64,000 bases of DNA from VRUE01 sp963805475 (GCA_963805475.1 CAWDUO010000002.1:124001-188000); one strand, 5' to 3'; positions 42,045 to 51,701 are shown, counted from the stretch's first letter. Numbers and translations: made by a program. The notes: a model not told the origin generated them from the sequence alone.

Positions 42045-43406
42045 GTGCGGCGCAAGGGAACAGATCGGTCCAGCGTGGCCAGCGTTGACGTCGATGCGAC
42101 CGCGGAGGTCGTTGCCGAGTCGCTTGCAACCTCTTCACCGCGCTCGGGTGGTCTGCTGCGCTCCGGGCTGCTGGTTACGACGGCAGTGGTCTTGGCGAAT
42201 GTTCTGAACGCCGTCTTTCAGTTCGTGATGGCGCGGATCCTCGACCCGGCCGAGTACTCGCTGCTCGCCACGATGTTTGTGGTCGTGCTGGTCGTAACCG
42301 TCCCGCTGTCAGGACTGCAATCGGTCATGGCGCGCGAGGTTGCGTCGAGAATTCCCACGCAGGGTCTTCGTGGAGCCGGTGCGGCGCTTCGCCACGCCGT
42401 GCGCCAGGTTGGCCGATGGATCGTCCTCGTTGTCGTTCTGACCGCCCTCTTCGCATATCCACTCATCTTGCTGCTCCATGTCGAACGGCCACTGCCGTTC
42501 ATTGCCACGGCCGTCGCGCTCGCCGTCGCGCTGCCGTTGCCGGTGGCCTTTGGGGCTCTCCAAGGCGCGGAACGCTTCGGGACGCTCAGCTTCGTGCAGC
42601 CGGTCTATGCGCTCTTCAAGCTCGCCGCGGGTGTCGCGATCGGGCTGCTCGGATTCGGGGCGTCGGCGGTGATGTTCGGCGTGGCCGCCGCGACGGCGGT
42701 CAGCTTCCTGGTCGTGCTCGCGCCGCTTCGGGCGATGTTGCGCGCCTCTGAGGGGCGGGAGGAACCCACTGATATGACACTGGTTAGTGCTTACACCCTC
42801 GGAACCGCAATAGGCGTCTGCGGTTATGCAGTGCATACGAACATCGACATCCTCGTTGCCAGGGTGTCTTTCGACGCCACGACTGCGGGGGAGTGGGCAG
42901 CGGTGGCCGCTGTGGCGAAGACCATCCTGCTGATCCCGATCGGGGTCACGACCGTGCTGTTTCCGCGGGTCGCTGCACTTCGCAATAGGTCGCGGGAGCG
43001 AAACCACATGCTTGCCGGCCTGGGAATAGTTGCAGTGGTGGGGGTGATCGCAGCCAGCGTCTATTGGACATTCAGCGGGACGATCGTCGACGTCATATTC
43101 GGACCGAAATACGCCCCAGCCGCCCCATGGCTTGGTCCGCTCGCGTTCGCGATGGTTCTCTACGCTCTGGTCCAGGTCTACCTGTTCCACTTCCTCTCGC
43201 TCGGGGGAATCAGGTATGCGCTCACGGTTGCCGCGATGCTCGCAGTCCAGATAGGCCTCTTCACTGTCCTTCATTCGAATCCCGATCAGCTGATCGCCGT
43301 TCAGGCGATCGCGGCCAGCTTGCTGATTGCGGCCGGAGAGTGGTTTCACCACAGAGGTGGCGAGAAGGTGGCTGCGGGCTTCGAGCCCAGTCTCGACGAC
43401 GCTTGA
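42045..43406 (+). CDS. Oligosaccharide flippase (MOP superfamily, Wzx-like)
   Basis: The 453-aa membrane protein has about 12-14 predicted segments. It begins after a 40-residue hydrophilic leader (LLRSGLLVTTAVVLANVLNAVFQFVMARIL is the usual first Wzx segment, with the conserved Arg). HTNIDILVARVSFD fits the mid-protein motif of polysaccharide flippases. It would flip polyprenyl-linked repeat units to the outside. The 3' end overlaps the convergent GT2 frame by 146 bp. Codon use is atypical for the window. Confidence 0.86.
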   Translation: MRRKGTDRSSVASVDVDATAEVVAESLATSSPRSGGLLRSGLLVTTAVVLANVLNAVFQFVMARILDPAEYSLLATMFVVVLVVTVPLSGLQSVMAREVASRIPTQGLRGAGAALRHAVRQVGRWIVLVVVLTALFAYPLILLLHVERPLPFIATAVALAVALPLPVAFGALQGAERFGTLSFVQPVYALFKLAAGVAIGLLGFGASAVMFGVAAATAVSFLVVLAPLRAMLRASEGREEPTDMTLVSAYTLGTAIGVCGYAVHTNIDILVARVSFDATTAGEWAAVAAVAKTILLIPIGVTTVLFPRVAALRNRSRERNHMLAGLGIVAVVGVIAASVYWTFSGTIVDVIFGPKYAPAAPWLGPLAFAMVLYALVQVYLFHFLSLGGIRYALTVAAMLAVQIGLFTVLHSNPDQLIAVQAIAASLLIAAGEWFHHRGGEKVAAGFEPSLDDA

Positions 43407-44376
43407 ACGGTGCCGTCCACGACACGGTCCTCCACTGCGCCGGGGGCATGTTGTCGAAGCGCCCCTGACGCCCATCGCGCACGAATCGCACGACCCACGG
43501 GGCGCAGCGGAGTGGGCGCTCCACGTACAGGGCACACCACAGCAGCGAGGAAATCAAGAAGATGAGATACGCGCCCAATGCCTGTTCCTCGTAGACCGTC
43601 TGCATCCAGATGTGATTGCGCATCCCATGAAGGTGTTTCCAGAAGTCCTCATAGGCCAACGGTTTGGTATCGGAACCGCGAAGTTGGTTCCATCTGCGAA
43701 TGCGCCGCCGACCAACGCGGCGCGCCGGGCTTAAGTGGTGCATGACCGCCCCCTTGATCATGTGCATACGGCCGAGTTCTCGTAGTCGGCGACAGTACTC
43801 GGTGTCGTCTTGTTGAAAGAAGAACTCGACACGCGGGGGGTCAGTAGCGCGAGCGGCGTCAGCACGGATGAGAGGCCCCGCGAACGAACAGAAATCGATT
43901 TCGGCCGACGGGAAATCGTCGTCAGCGCCCGGGAGCGGCTCAAGGCCCCGCCCGTGCTTTCGTGCACGTTGGAATTGCTGCATATGTCCGTCGGCGTCGA
44001 CGGGTTTCGGGGCGAGTAAAACGGTGTCTATGTAGGCGGCCTCGGGTGCGCTCAAGAGTTGCGCGAGGGCGTCAGGTGCCGGTACGCAGTCGTCATCCAT
44101 GACCCAAAGCCAGTCCATGTCCGCCTCTCGGGCCAGTTCGATGCCAGCGGCGACACCGCCGGCGCTGCCGAGATTTTCCACGAGGCGCTCAAGATGGAAA
44201 TCGTCGCGATCAAGCCAGCCTGCCCGGGCTAGGTGCTCCTTCGTACCGTCGGTCGACGCGTTGTCGATGACGATGATCTGCGCGCACTGATGAGACTGCG
44301 CAGCAAGCCCGTCCAGACACCTCAGCAGGAGAGCGGCCCGATTAAATGTGTAAACGATGGCGACGACCCGTCCCAT
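43261..44376 (-). CDS. GT2 family glycosyltransferase (GlfT-like)
   Basis: The GT-A enzyme starts VVAIVYTFNRAALLLRCLDGL, with IIVIDNASTDGT and the metal motif WVMDDDCVP. FFFQQDDTEYCRRL is the acceptor-side acidic motif. The pattern matches galactofuranosyl/rhamnosyl-transferase-like GT2 proteins. The last 50 or so residues, after WTAPFKRRRDW, overlap the flippase gene antisense and look like read-through, so the functional end may be nearer 43415. The start is divergent from the gene at 44418 (41 bp). Confidence 0.8.
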   Translation of the reverse strand: MGRVVAIVYTFNRAALLLRCLDGLAAQSHQCAQIIVIDNASTDGTKEHLARAGWLDRDDFHLERLVENLGSAGGVAAGIELAREADMDWLWVMDDDCVPAPDALAQLLSAPEAAYIDTVLLAPKPVDADGHMQQFQRARKHGRGLEPLPGADDDFPSAEIDFCSFAGPLIRADAARATDPPRVEFFFQQDDTEYCRRLRELGRMHMIKGAVMHHLSPARRVGRRRIRRWNQLRGSDTKPLAYEDFWKHLHGMRNHIWMQTVYEEQALGAYLIFLISSLLWCALYVERPLRCAPWVVRFVRDGRQGRFDNMPPAQWRTVSWTAPFKRRRDWARSPQPPSRHLCGETTLRPQSASWPRSPERRSADRDSNEGQ

Positions 44377-44417
44377 TGGTAAAGGTAATATATGCGCCGT
44401 TGGCTACAGTAGCGCCC

Positions 44418-45623
44418 GTGCCTGAGAGCGTGCTGGTCAACTACATGGACTTCCACGCCGTCGGCCACGTGGTGGAAGCGCTTCGCTACGGGCTCGGTTA
44501 TCACGCCGCAGACCCCGGTCGACAGGTGGACGTGGCGGTCAACGGGAAGGCTGGCACCACGCTCGCCGATCTCTGTCCATTCGTGAGGAATGCCTATGCC
44601 GTGATGCCATCGGGTCCGCCCGATGCAGCGCTGGCCGAGGTTTCCGGCGAGTGGGACTGGGTGGTTGACAACCCTACCCGCCGGCAGGCCGGCGAGATGG
44701 ACCCGTACCCTTGGCTCGCCGCCTACTATGCCGCGTCAGACGGGGTTCTTCGGGCGCGCCGTGGTCGCTCGGTTGCGGGGGTTGGCCCCCCCAGTTACGT
44801 GCCACATCAGAATCTGCGGTTCGAGCTGCCCGACGAGGCCCGCGGGCGCGCTGCCCGGCGGCTGCCGCCCGACGGGTCTCCGATGATAGCCGTGATGCCG
44901 GCCGGGGGGACGGGGCGCTGGCTCTATCCATCGGTCGATTCATGGGTGCTGATCCTGGAAGCTCTGGAAGCGCGCCATCCAGGCACTACCCTGGGCCTTA
45001 CCGGCAAGCTAGCGCGGGATATCCGCAGTCGCAGCTCGTTCTCCCGTGTCGAGTTGGACGAGATCCTTGCTCGGGTGCCGTCCGCCGTCGACCTTTTCGA
45101 CATCGGTCTGGTCGATCAGCTCGCGGCAATCGAGCGGGCTGATCTGTTTCTGTCTCCCCACACTGGCTTTGGCATGGCGGTGCTGTGCGTCGGCACCCCC
45201 TGGCTGACACTTTCGGGAGGGAGCTGGCAGGAGTTCTTCTTCAACGGCGTGCCGTTCTACTCGGTGCTCCCCGATCCGCAGCGCTTTCGCGCATTCGGAG
45301 GGTTGCGCGCCGTGCTGCCCCGCCCTAGTCGTCGCGATGGATTGCGCATCCCCTCGGCCAGCCACGCGCGGGTGCTTGATGACCTCGACGAGCTGTTGGA
45401 TGCTGCGGATCTACTGATATCGGGACGCCTCACCTACGAGGAGGCCCTGGCTGGTCACTTCTCCCGGTTGCTGGAGCGAGCCGATGGGGATGCCAGCGGC
45501 ATATGGTCGTTCGACGACATCCATCACCGCTACGTGGATGCTCCCTACGGGCGCGCTCCCGATGCACGACCTTCACGGGTCCTAACCTGGATCTCGCGGT
45601 TCAAATACCGCAATCACCTGTGA
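44418..45623 (+). CDS. GT9-like (heptosyltransferase-type) glycosyltransferase
   Basis: The GTG at 44418 gives 401 aa beginning ESVLVNYMDFHAVGHVVEAL. The C-terminal half has IAVMPAGGTGRWLYP, then DLFDIGLVDQLAAIERADLFLSPHTGFGMAVLCVGTPWLTL. That pattern (nucleotide-sugar loop, then SPHTG) resembles GT9/GT-B proteins. The sugar donor is unknown. It converges end to end with the minus-strand GT2 gene: its stop (45623) directly abuts that gene's stop (45624). Confidence 0.72.
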   Translation: MPESVLVNYMDFHAVGHVVEALRYGLGYHAADPGRQVDVAVNGKAGTTLADLCPFVRNAYAVMPSGPPDAALAEVSGEWDWVVDNPTRRQAGEMDPYPWLAAYYAASDGVLRARRGRSVAGVGPPSYVPHQNLRFELPDEARGRAARRLPPDGSPMIAVMPAGGTGRWLYPSVDSWVLILEALEARHPGTTLGLTGKLARDIRSRSSFSRVELDEILARVPSAVDLFDIGLVDQLAAIERADLFLSPHTGFGMAVLCVGTPWLTLSGGSWQEFFFNGVPFYSVLPDPQRFRAFGGLRAVLPRPSRRDGLRIPSASHARVLDDLDELLDAADLLISGRLTYEEALAGHFSRLLERADGDASGIWSFDDIHHRYVDAPYGRAPDARPSRVLTWISRFKYRNHL

Positions 45624-46550
45624 TCAACGGCCCGTCACGGTCGGATCTGGGGGCAGGCTGGTGATCAAGTCGGCGAGCTGCAACGTGTAATGGGGTCCGC
45701 CGGGCCGGACGCGCTCCCGCTCGAGGCGGCGGTGAGCGATGTAGAGCTGGCGGGGAAGCGGTTTGCGGAGGCGGCGTTGCCGCCAGCCGTCCCGGGCTCC
45801 CACGGACAGGCCTTGCGCCGCGGTTAGAGGATGACCGCGGAGGATGCCGTGGCCCATGCTCAGCGCGCTGCGCCAGAGGAGGGTGCGCCAAGGCAGGCTG
45901 AAGACCGTCGTCAGCACCTGGGCACGGGCTTGGTAGAAGACGTCGCGTCCTTGGTCACGGCGCGGCGAGGCGTGGTGGAAGACGAAGGATGTCGGACAGA
46001 GGCGCACGACCCAGCCTTGCTGGTACAAGCAGCGGGCGTAGTCGGTCTCCTCGCCGCGATGGTGCAGCTCCTTTCGGAAGCCGCTGAGCGCGAGAAAGAC
46101 GTCTTTACGCAGCAGACATCCGCCTCCGGCGAAGGTGTCGGTGAGAAAGACGCCTCTCGGATTGGGCGCTGGACCGCAGATGACCCGGTGCGGCTCGCGC
46201 ACTGGTAGCGCGACCACACCGACCCGCGGCTCGTCGAACCCTTGCAGCCCGGCTGCCAGCGTGGTGGGGTCGGTGAACTCGCAATCGTCATCGATGAAAC
46301 AGACGATCGGATGTCGTGCCACGGCAACGCCCCGGTTGCGCTGGGCAATCACGCCCAGCGCGCTCTCTGAGGGCATCAGGCGCACGTCGGGGTGCGCCTC
46401 GGCAACCTCCGACGTGGTCCCGTCGGTGGACGCGTCGTCGCACACGATGGTCTCGTGCGGAGCGGTCTGCTTCGCCAAGGAGGCGAGCGCCCGCAGCAGC
46501 TCTACGCGCCGGTTGCGGGTTGCGATCACCACCGAGACGCTGTCTGTCAT
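45624..46550 (-). CDS. GT2 family glycosyltransferase
   Basis: The 308-aa GT-A protein starts MTDSVSVVIATRNRRVELLRAL and has VCDDASTDGT and the DxD-type motif FIDDDCEF. HHRGEETDYARCLYQ is the ED acceptor-side motif. The ATG overlaps the preceding stop by one base. It is the third of three coupled minus-strand glycosyltransferase genes (48.5 to 45.6 kb). A longer in-frame start at 46598 lies inside the upstream gene and is unlikely. Confidence 0.83.
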   Translation of the reverse strand: MTDSVSVVIATRNRRVELLRALASLAKQTAPHETIVCDDASTDGTTSEVAEAHPDVRLMPSESALGVIAQRNRGVAVARHPIVCFIDDDCEFTDPTTLAAGLQGFDEPRVGVVALPVREPHRVICGPAPNPRGVFLTDTFAGGGCLLRKDVFLALSGFRKELHHRGEETDYARCLYQQGWVVRLCPTSFVFHHASPRRDQGRDVFYQARAQVLTTVFSLPWRTLLWRSALSMGHGILRGHPLTAAQGLSVGARDGWRQRRLRKPLPRQLYIAHRRLERERVRPGGPHYTLQLADLITSLPPDPTVTGR

Positions 46551-47509
46551 CAGTACCACAGCCTTTGCAGCCGTGCGCGTAGACCGTCTCCTGACCACGA
46601 GAACAGGCTCTCGTTGAGATCGTAGTCCCCGCGTTGCCCATCCGGCACGTCACCTCGCTCGATCCGATCGACCAGCTCCGGAAGAGCCGCGGTGAACCGT
46701 GGAGACCGGTAGGGCGGGTGCAGCGACCACATCCCGTCCCCTGCACCCAGAAAGTCGATCCGCCACAGTCCTGCCCGGCGCATGCCGTCTTCAAGCAGCA
46801 TCTCCGGCGGTGCCACGCGCGGATTGCGTTGAGCCGATGCCTTGAGCAACTTGGCGAATGGCAGCGGGAGATCGAGGCGGAGTGGCGTAACCTTGGATAG
46901 CAACCGTTTCCGCTCGACAAGGAAGAGCCGAGAGCTGATCGTGTCGAAGCGAAACGCATTGGGCGCCTCCGGGGTTCGCCGGGCGTTCTCGCGCAGAGTT
47001 CCATCGTGGCGCGGCGGTCCTGGTAGCGGGCTCACCACGAGAACGTCGGGCTGCTGTGCGAGCAGTTCGACGGCTTCGGTGATCCAGGTTGGACTGCCGC
47101 CGCCGAAGAGCATGTCGGCATCGATGTGGAACACGTAGTCGTGCTCTGCCGCGGCAATTCCGTGGAAGTAGGAGAGGAACGGCCCACCACGCGAGTCCTT
47201 GGCTGGCAGCGTCCCCGTCCCAAAGAACTCCTGGGCCAGTCCGCGGACAGCGGCTGGAGAATAGTCGACCACGTCCACTCGGGTCCGGGGGATTGTCCGG
47301 CAGAGCCGTGCCAGCAGGGCGTTCAGGCTTAGCCGGTTTTGCTGCCAGTGCCTGGCGAAGCGTGAGCGGCGCGGCGGGGGCCGTTCGTCCAGGGTGAAGA
47401 CGATCTCGTCGACCTGCTCACCCCACTGGCGCAGCTGGTGGGGAAGGATTGTTTCCGCGTGTGCGGCATCCGATGGCGCCACATTGACCTGAAGTGTTAC
47501 GCCGGGCAC
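46550..47509 (-). CDS. GT-A-type glycosyltransferase-like protein
   Basis: The GTG at 47509 overlaps the preceding stop (TAGTG) and gives 319 aa. It reads as a GT-A fold with VDEIVFTLDERPP near the start and YVFHIDADMLFGGG as the DxD region. The C-terminal WRIDFLGAGDGMWSLHPPYRSP is plausible for acceptor binding. It lacks the classical GT2 opening. The coupled genes on both sides are glycosyltransferases, so a role in the same repeat unit is likely. Confidence 0.7.
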   Translation of the reverse strand: MPGVTLQVNVAPSDAAHAETILPHQLRQWGEQVDEIVFTLDERPPPRRSRFARHWQQNRLSLNALLARLCRTIPRTRVDVVDYSPAAVRGLAQEFFGTGTLPAKDSRGGPFLSYFHGIAAAEHDYVFHIDADMLFGGGSPTWITEAVELLAQQPDVLVVSPLPGPPRHDGTLRENARRTPEAPNAFRFDTISSRLFLVERKRLLSKVTPLRLDLPLPFAKLLKASAQRNPRVAPPEMLLEDGMRRAGLWRIDFLGAGDGMWSLHPPYRSPRFTAALPELVDRIERGDVPDGQRGDYDLNESLFSWSGDGLRARLQRLWY

Positions 47510-48513
47510 TAGGAGCTCCGAGTTCGGATGAGCACCAAGCGCTCGATCGCGTAAGCGAGCACGGTGATAAGAGAGAGAATTGGGTATAGCGTCCAGGCTG
47601 AGTCGGGATGGTGTCGATATCCTCGCATGGCCAACGCAGCGGGACCGATTAGCGAAGCGGAGAACAGCGCCTGAAGCGCCAAGCGGAACGCGGACGGGCG
47701 GTAGCCACGGCGCTGTGGGGGAACGCCGCTCAGGCTGCGCCGGGCCCGCCGGCGCGCCTTGCGGGCATACTCCCGCAGGGTGGGCGCGTAATGGTGCGCC
47801 ACGCCCTGGTCGACGCGGGCAAAGCGCCCCCCCGCGGCGGCGAGGTCTCCGGCGACGTCGGAGTGGACGAAGCTCGGGAAGTAGTCCGTTGCCCGGAGGG
47901 AATCGGCCCGCACGAGGAAGCCGTTGGAGCCCATCGGGGGCGGCCGGTTCGGATCGATTCGGACGACCAGCGTACCGTCTACCCAAACCTGCTCGGGTAC
48001 CGGCATGCCCGTCCAGCGCTGTAGATGCGTGGCCCAGCGGTCGGCCCAACCAAGCTCGATCGCCATTGGATCGGTTCCCCCGATCAGAGCGCACAAACGC
48101 GTAACCGGCGGGTCGTCCGCTCGCCAGGCATGGTGCAGGCAGTCGCTGGCTACGACGTCCTCCGCTGTGTCCAGCGCGGTGGCTAGACGGGAGAGCCAGC
48201 CTCGTCCGACGAGCTCGTTGTCGGCATCCAGCAGCAGGATCAGCTCGCCTCTGGCCTCGCGCACCCCGAGGGCGCGCGCCGCCTCCTCGTGCTGCTCCGG
48301 ATTGTCGACGATGCGCGCGCCGTGCGCACGTGCGATCCGCAACGTGTCGTCGGTCGAGCCTCCGTCGACAACGAGGAGCTCGATGTCGCCGTCGTAGTCT
48401 TGACCGGCAAGCGACTCGAGCGCTGCGGGAAGTTGTGCCCCCGAGTTGAAGGTTGGAACGAGCACGGTGATCGACGGCGCCACGGTGGGATACGGTATTC
48501 GATGGTCACTCAT
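47509..48513 (-). CDS. GT2 family glycosyltransferase with C-terminal membrane segments
   Basis: The core starts SITVLVPTFNSGAQLPAALESLAGQ and has LLVVDGGSTDDT, and the DxD motif LLLDADNEL. The end carries one or two hydrophobic segments (ALFSASLIGPAALAM, LYPILSLITVLAYAIERL). I start at ATG 48513 (334 aa); the ATG at 48528 is equally possible. It is divergent from the next GT2 gene (37 bp apart) and is the first of three coupled minus-strand genes. Confidence 0.82.
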   Translation of the reverse strand: MSDHRIPYPTVAPSITVLVPTFNSGAQLPAALESLAGQDYDGDIELLVVDGGSTDDTLRIARAHGARIVDNPEQHEEAARALGVREARGELILLLDADNELVGRGWLSRLATALDTAEDVVASDCLHHAWRADDPPVTRLCALIGGTDPMAIELGWADRWATHLQRWTGMPVPEQVWVDGTLVVRIDPNRPPPMGSNGFLVRADSLRATDYFPSFVHSDVAGDLAAAGGRFARVDQGVAHHYAPTLREYARKARRRARRSLSGVPPQRRGYRPSAFRLALQALFSASLIGPAALAMRGYRHHPDSAWTLYPILSLITVLAYAIERLVLIRTRSS

Positions 48514-48550
48514 TTCCACATGTGTCATCCCGGTTCGCCATGCTTGTGCC

Positions 48551-49438
48551 GTGAGCGATGATGAGCCCACGCTGATTCTCCGGCACCCAGGCCTGATCTC
48601 GGTCGTCATTCCCGTCTACAACGAGGAGGAGCAGATCGGGCGGTGCCTGCATGAGACCCACCGAACGATGACGGGACTGGAGGCCAATTTTGAGATCATC
48701 GTCGTCGATGACGGCTCCTATGACGAGACGCTGACGCTCGCCCGCCTCGCTGCCGAGGACTTCGACAATGTACGTGTCGTCAGCTACCCCGAGAACCTGG
48801 GCAAGGGTTACGCCCTGGTAGAGGGCGCCAAGGAGGCTCGGGGTGATCTGATCCTCTTCGTCGACGCTGACCTCGAGGTCCACCCGCGTCAGCTGGCGCT
48901 CCTATATGGAGCGCTGATCGGGCTCGAAGCAGATGTCGTGATCGGCTCAAAGATGCACCCTTCCTCGACGATCGACTACCCGTTGAAGCGCCGTATTCTC
49001 TCCGTCGGCTACTACGTGCTCGTTCGCTTCCTCTTCCGACTGCCGGTCCGCGACACGCAGACCGGCTTGAAGCTCTACAAGGCCGAAGTGCTGCGCAGGG
49101 TTGCCGGCCGGCTTCTCGTCAAGAGCTTCGCCTGTGATCTGGAGGCGCTCGCGAACGCTCATCGGCTCGGCTACCGGATTGCAGAGGCGCCGGTGATCGT
49201 CACCCGCGAGCGGCCCTTCCCGCGGGTTGGCGGCGGCGATGCTCTCAACGTAGCTTTGGACACTGCGGCGATCTGGTACCGGATGTATCTGCGCCGCTTC
49301 TACGACAGGGTTGGGCCGGCGGCCGATGCGAAGGCGGCAGCCGGCGAGGTCGCCATGGCCCCCGGGGGTGTCTCGGCCCCGGTTGAGGTCCATGCCGAGA
49401 GCCGCGACCACCGTCCGTCGCAGGGGGCCGGAGGGTGA
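48551..49438 (+). CDS. GT2 family glycosyltransferase (dolichyl-phosphate mannose synthase-like)
   Basis: The GTG at 48551 gives 295 aa. ISVVIPVYNEEEQIGRCL, IIVVDDGSYDET, ENLGKGYALVEGAKEA and LFVDADLEV are the DPM1/polyprenyl-phosphate GT2 set, and DTQTGLKLYKAEVL continues it. There is no C-terminal membrane domain, so it is a soluble or peripheral type. It could make polyprenyl-phosphate sugars for the GT-C enzymes downstream. The stop overlaps the next start (GTGA). Confidence 0.84.
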   Translation: MSDDEPTLILRHPGLISVVIPVYNEEEQIGRCLHETHRTMTGLEANFEIIVVDDGSYDETLTLARLAAEDFDNVRVVSYPENLGKGYALVEGAKEARGDLILFVDADLEVHPRQLALLYGALIGLEADVVIGSKMHPSSTIDYPLKRRILSVGYYVLVRFLFRLPVRDTQTGLKLYKAEVLRRVAGRLLVKSFACDLEALANAHRLGYRIAEAPVIVTRERPFPRVGGGDALNVALDTAAIWYRMYLRRFYDRVGPAADAKAAAGEVAMAPGGVSAPVEVHAESRDHRPSQGAGG

Positions 49439-50757
49439 GAGTGGCCCTCGCGGTCAACTCGCTTGGGCTGGGGGGCACCGAGAAGGCGGTGCAGACTCAT
49501 GCGCTTGCCTTTGATCGCGATCATGTCGACATTCGCGTCGTCGCCGTGCGAGAAGATGGTGTTCGGCGCGAGTTTCTCGAGCGGGCGGGAATCGAAGTCG
49601 AGTGCGCCGGCGGCAAGCGCCGCCGTCTCACCGAGCTTCTCGCAGGCGCCGATGTCGTCCATGTAAGCAGGGCCGGAGTGGCGGAGCCGCTCGTCCCCGC
49701 GGCCTGTCGCGCGGCAGGCGTCGAGGCTCTGGTCGAGTCCAACGTCTTCGGCGCCGTCGACGCTTCCGCCGACGAGCGCGACTTCGCCATGCACCTGTTC
49801 CCGAGCGAGATGTGCGCGCTGCGCTACCGGTGGCGTCTCGGTCTCTTCGGGTCCGAATTTCACCGGCGTCACCGTGTCTCGCGTTTTCCCGTCGATATCT
49901 CGGGTCTGCGCGGACTGGCGCCCGCGCGCGCGGGCGCCAAGCGGCGCCTAGGCTTGGACCCGGACCGTCCCGCCGTGGTCCGGGTGGGTCGTGCGGATGA
50001 CCGCAAGTGGCGCGACCTGATTGTTGACATGATTCCGCCGTTGCTCCAACTCGCGCCCGAAACTCAGGTGGCGCTGGTCGGGGCGACTCCGGCCAAGATG
50101 CGCCGCCTCGACCGCCTCGGTGTGCTCGAGCGTGTGCGCCTGTTCCCGCCTACGGCCGACGAGGAGCTGCTCGCCTGCTGCTACGCGGCCGCCGACGTCT
50201 TCGTCACCGCGGCGGAGATCGGCGAGTCGCACAGCTTCGCGATCGAGGAGGCGATGTGCCTCGGGGTGCCCGTCGTAACCTGTTCCACGCCGTGGGTCGA
50301 CAACGCTCAGATCGAGCAGGTCGACGAGGGAGAGACGGGCCACGTCGCCGATCACTCTCGGCCCTTCGCCGAGGCGGTCGCCTCGCTCCTCGCCGACGAG
50401 GAGAAGCGCCGGCGTTTCGGCGAGCGCGCCGGCGAGAAGGCCGAGCGGCTGTTCGACGCCGTGCCGCTCACCCGCCAGCTCGAACGGCTCTACGCGGCGC
50501 TGCTCGCCGGGGAGCCGGCGCCGGCCGACTGGGTTCCGCCGCTCGCCGAGGTCGATGGCTTCGACAGGGAGTACGAGCGCCGCCTGGCCGCCTCCTATCG
50601 CCAGCTGAGCAGCGACGAGCGCCGCGAGGCGGGGAACGAGCGCCGCCGCGAGCGCCTGCGCTGGGGGCTGCGCGCCGCTCGCTCCAACCTCAACCCGGAA
50701 GGGGCCCGCTACGCCATCGGCGTCGCCCGCGCGCGACTGCCGGGAGGGCGCGCGTGA
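49435..50757 (+). CDS. GT4-like (GT-B) glycosyltransferase
   Basis: The 440-aa GT-B protein begins MRVALAVNSLGLGGTEKAVQTHAL. The donor site SHSFAIEEAMCLGVPVVTCSTPWVDN carries the ExxxxxxxE-type motif (Glu229-side EEAMCLGVP). The Arg-rich C-terminus (about 370-440) is helical. Codon use returns to the strongly GC-biased style here, so the right border of the atypical island is near 49.4 kb. It is coupled by GTGA overlaps on both sides. Confidence 0.83.
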   Translation: MRVALAVNSLGLGGTEKAVQTHALAFDRDHVDIRVVAVREDGVRREFLERAGIEVECAGGKRRRLTELLAGADVVHVSRAGVAEPLVPAACRAAGVEALVESNVFGAVDASADERDFAMHLFPSEMCALRYRWRLGLFGSEFHRRHRVSRFPVDISGLRGLAPARAGAKRRLGLDPDRPAVVRVGRADDRKWRDLIVDMIPPLLQLAPETQVALVGATPAKMRRLDRLGVLERVRLFPPTADEELLACCYAAADVFVTAAEIGESHSFAIEEAMCLGVPVVTCSTPWVDNAQIEQVDEGETGHVADHSRPFAEAVASLLADEEKRRRFGERAGEKAERLFDAVPLTRQLERLYAALLAGEPAPADWVPPLAEVDGFDREYERRLAASYRQLSSDERREAGNERRRERLRWGLRAARSNLNPEGARYAIGVARARLPGGRA

Positions 50758-51701
50758 GCCCGCCCCTGGTCAGCGGGATCGTCGTCGCTCCGGAGCTGAA
50801 CGAGTACGGGCGGCGCTGCCTGACGGCATTGTTGGAAATGGAAAACGACATCGAGTTGATCTTTGTCCCCGACGCGCCGGAGCCGGAGGTCGACCCGCGC
50901 GTCATCGTGATTCCGTCCGGCTCCGGCGTGACCACCGGAGGCAAGCGGCAACTTGCGCTGGAGCGGGCGCGGGGGGAGTACGTGGCATTGATCGACGACG
51001 ACGCCTACCCGCACTCGAGCTGGCTGCGGATGGCGCTCGGCGCGATCGAGGCCGACCCCGCGATCGCCGCCGTCGCCGGCCCGACGCTCACCCCACCCGA
51101 CGACTCCGAGCTCGAGCAGCTCGGCGGCAGGGTCTACGCCTCGCCGCTGGTCTCCGGGCCGCACCGTTGGCGCTACGCGATCGTCGATCCGATGGACGTC
51201 GACGACGCGCCCAGCGTCAACCTGGTCCTGCGCCGAGAGGAGGCGCTCGCGGTCGGGCTCGATTCCGGTGACCGCTGGGGCGAGGACACGCTGATCACCA
51301 ACGGGCTGCTGAAGCGGGGCCGGCGGATCCGCTACGAGCCGGGCGCGATCGTCTACCACTCGCGCCGCCCGCTCTGGTTGCCCCACCTGCGCCAGCTCTA
51401 CCGCTGGTCGCGTCACCGCAGCGCCTACGCGCGGACGATCGGCGGCAACTCGCTGCGACCGTCCTACTTCGCCCCCTCGGCGCTGGTCGTCTTCCTGCTT
51501 GCCGGGCCGTTGCTGCGCGGTCGGTTGAGGCGACTGTGGCGTTTCGGAGTGCTCTTCTACGCGATGGTCTGCCTGCTCGCCGGCGCCAACCGCTCGCCGT
51601 CGCGCTGGGCACGCGTCAGCGGCGGGATCGCCGCCACTCACGTCGTCTACGGAGTCGGCTTCCTGGTCGGTCTCTCGGGAGCTCCGCCGGTGCGTCGCTG
51701 A
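50754..51701 (+). CDS. GT2-like glycosyltransferase with C-terminal membrane segments
   Basis: The GTG at 50754 (GGGAGGG upstream) gives 315 aa. GEYVALIDDDAYPHSSWLRMAL is the DxD region, and WGEDTLITNGLLKRGRRIRYEP is the ED motif. LRQLYRWSRHRSAYAR resembles the QxxRW-like helix. Two or three membrane segments follow (YFAPSALVVFLLAGPLL, FGVLFYAMVCLLAGA, and a last one near the end). It is coupled to the GT4 gene before it and the GT-C gene after it. Confidence 0.8.
   Translation: MSPPLVSGIVVAPELNEYGRRCLTALLEMENDIELIFVPDAPEPEVDPRVIVIPSGSGVTTGGKRQLALERARGEYVALIDDDAYPHSSWLRMALGAIEADPAIAAVAGPTLTPPDDSELEQLGGRVYASPLVSGPHRWRYAIVDPMDVDDAPSVNLVLRREEALAVGLDSGDRWGEDTLITNGLLKRGRRIRYEPGAIVYHSRRPLWLPHLRQLYRWSRHRSAYARTIGGNSLRPSYFAPSALVVFLLAGPLLRGRLRRLWRFGVLFYAMVCLLAGANRSPSRWARVSGGIAATHVVYGVGFLVGLSGAPPVRR

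Noticed and set aside
43261..43410. Genuine convergent gene overlap of 146 bp between flippase and GT2
   Set aside because: The GT2 tail there is low-complexity Arg/Ser/Pro sequence antisense to a good membrane helix; read-through to a chance stop explains it better.
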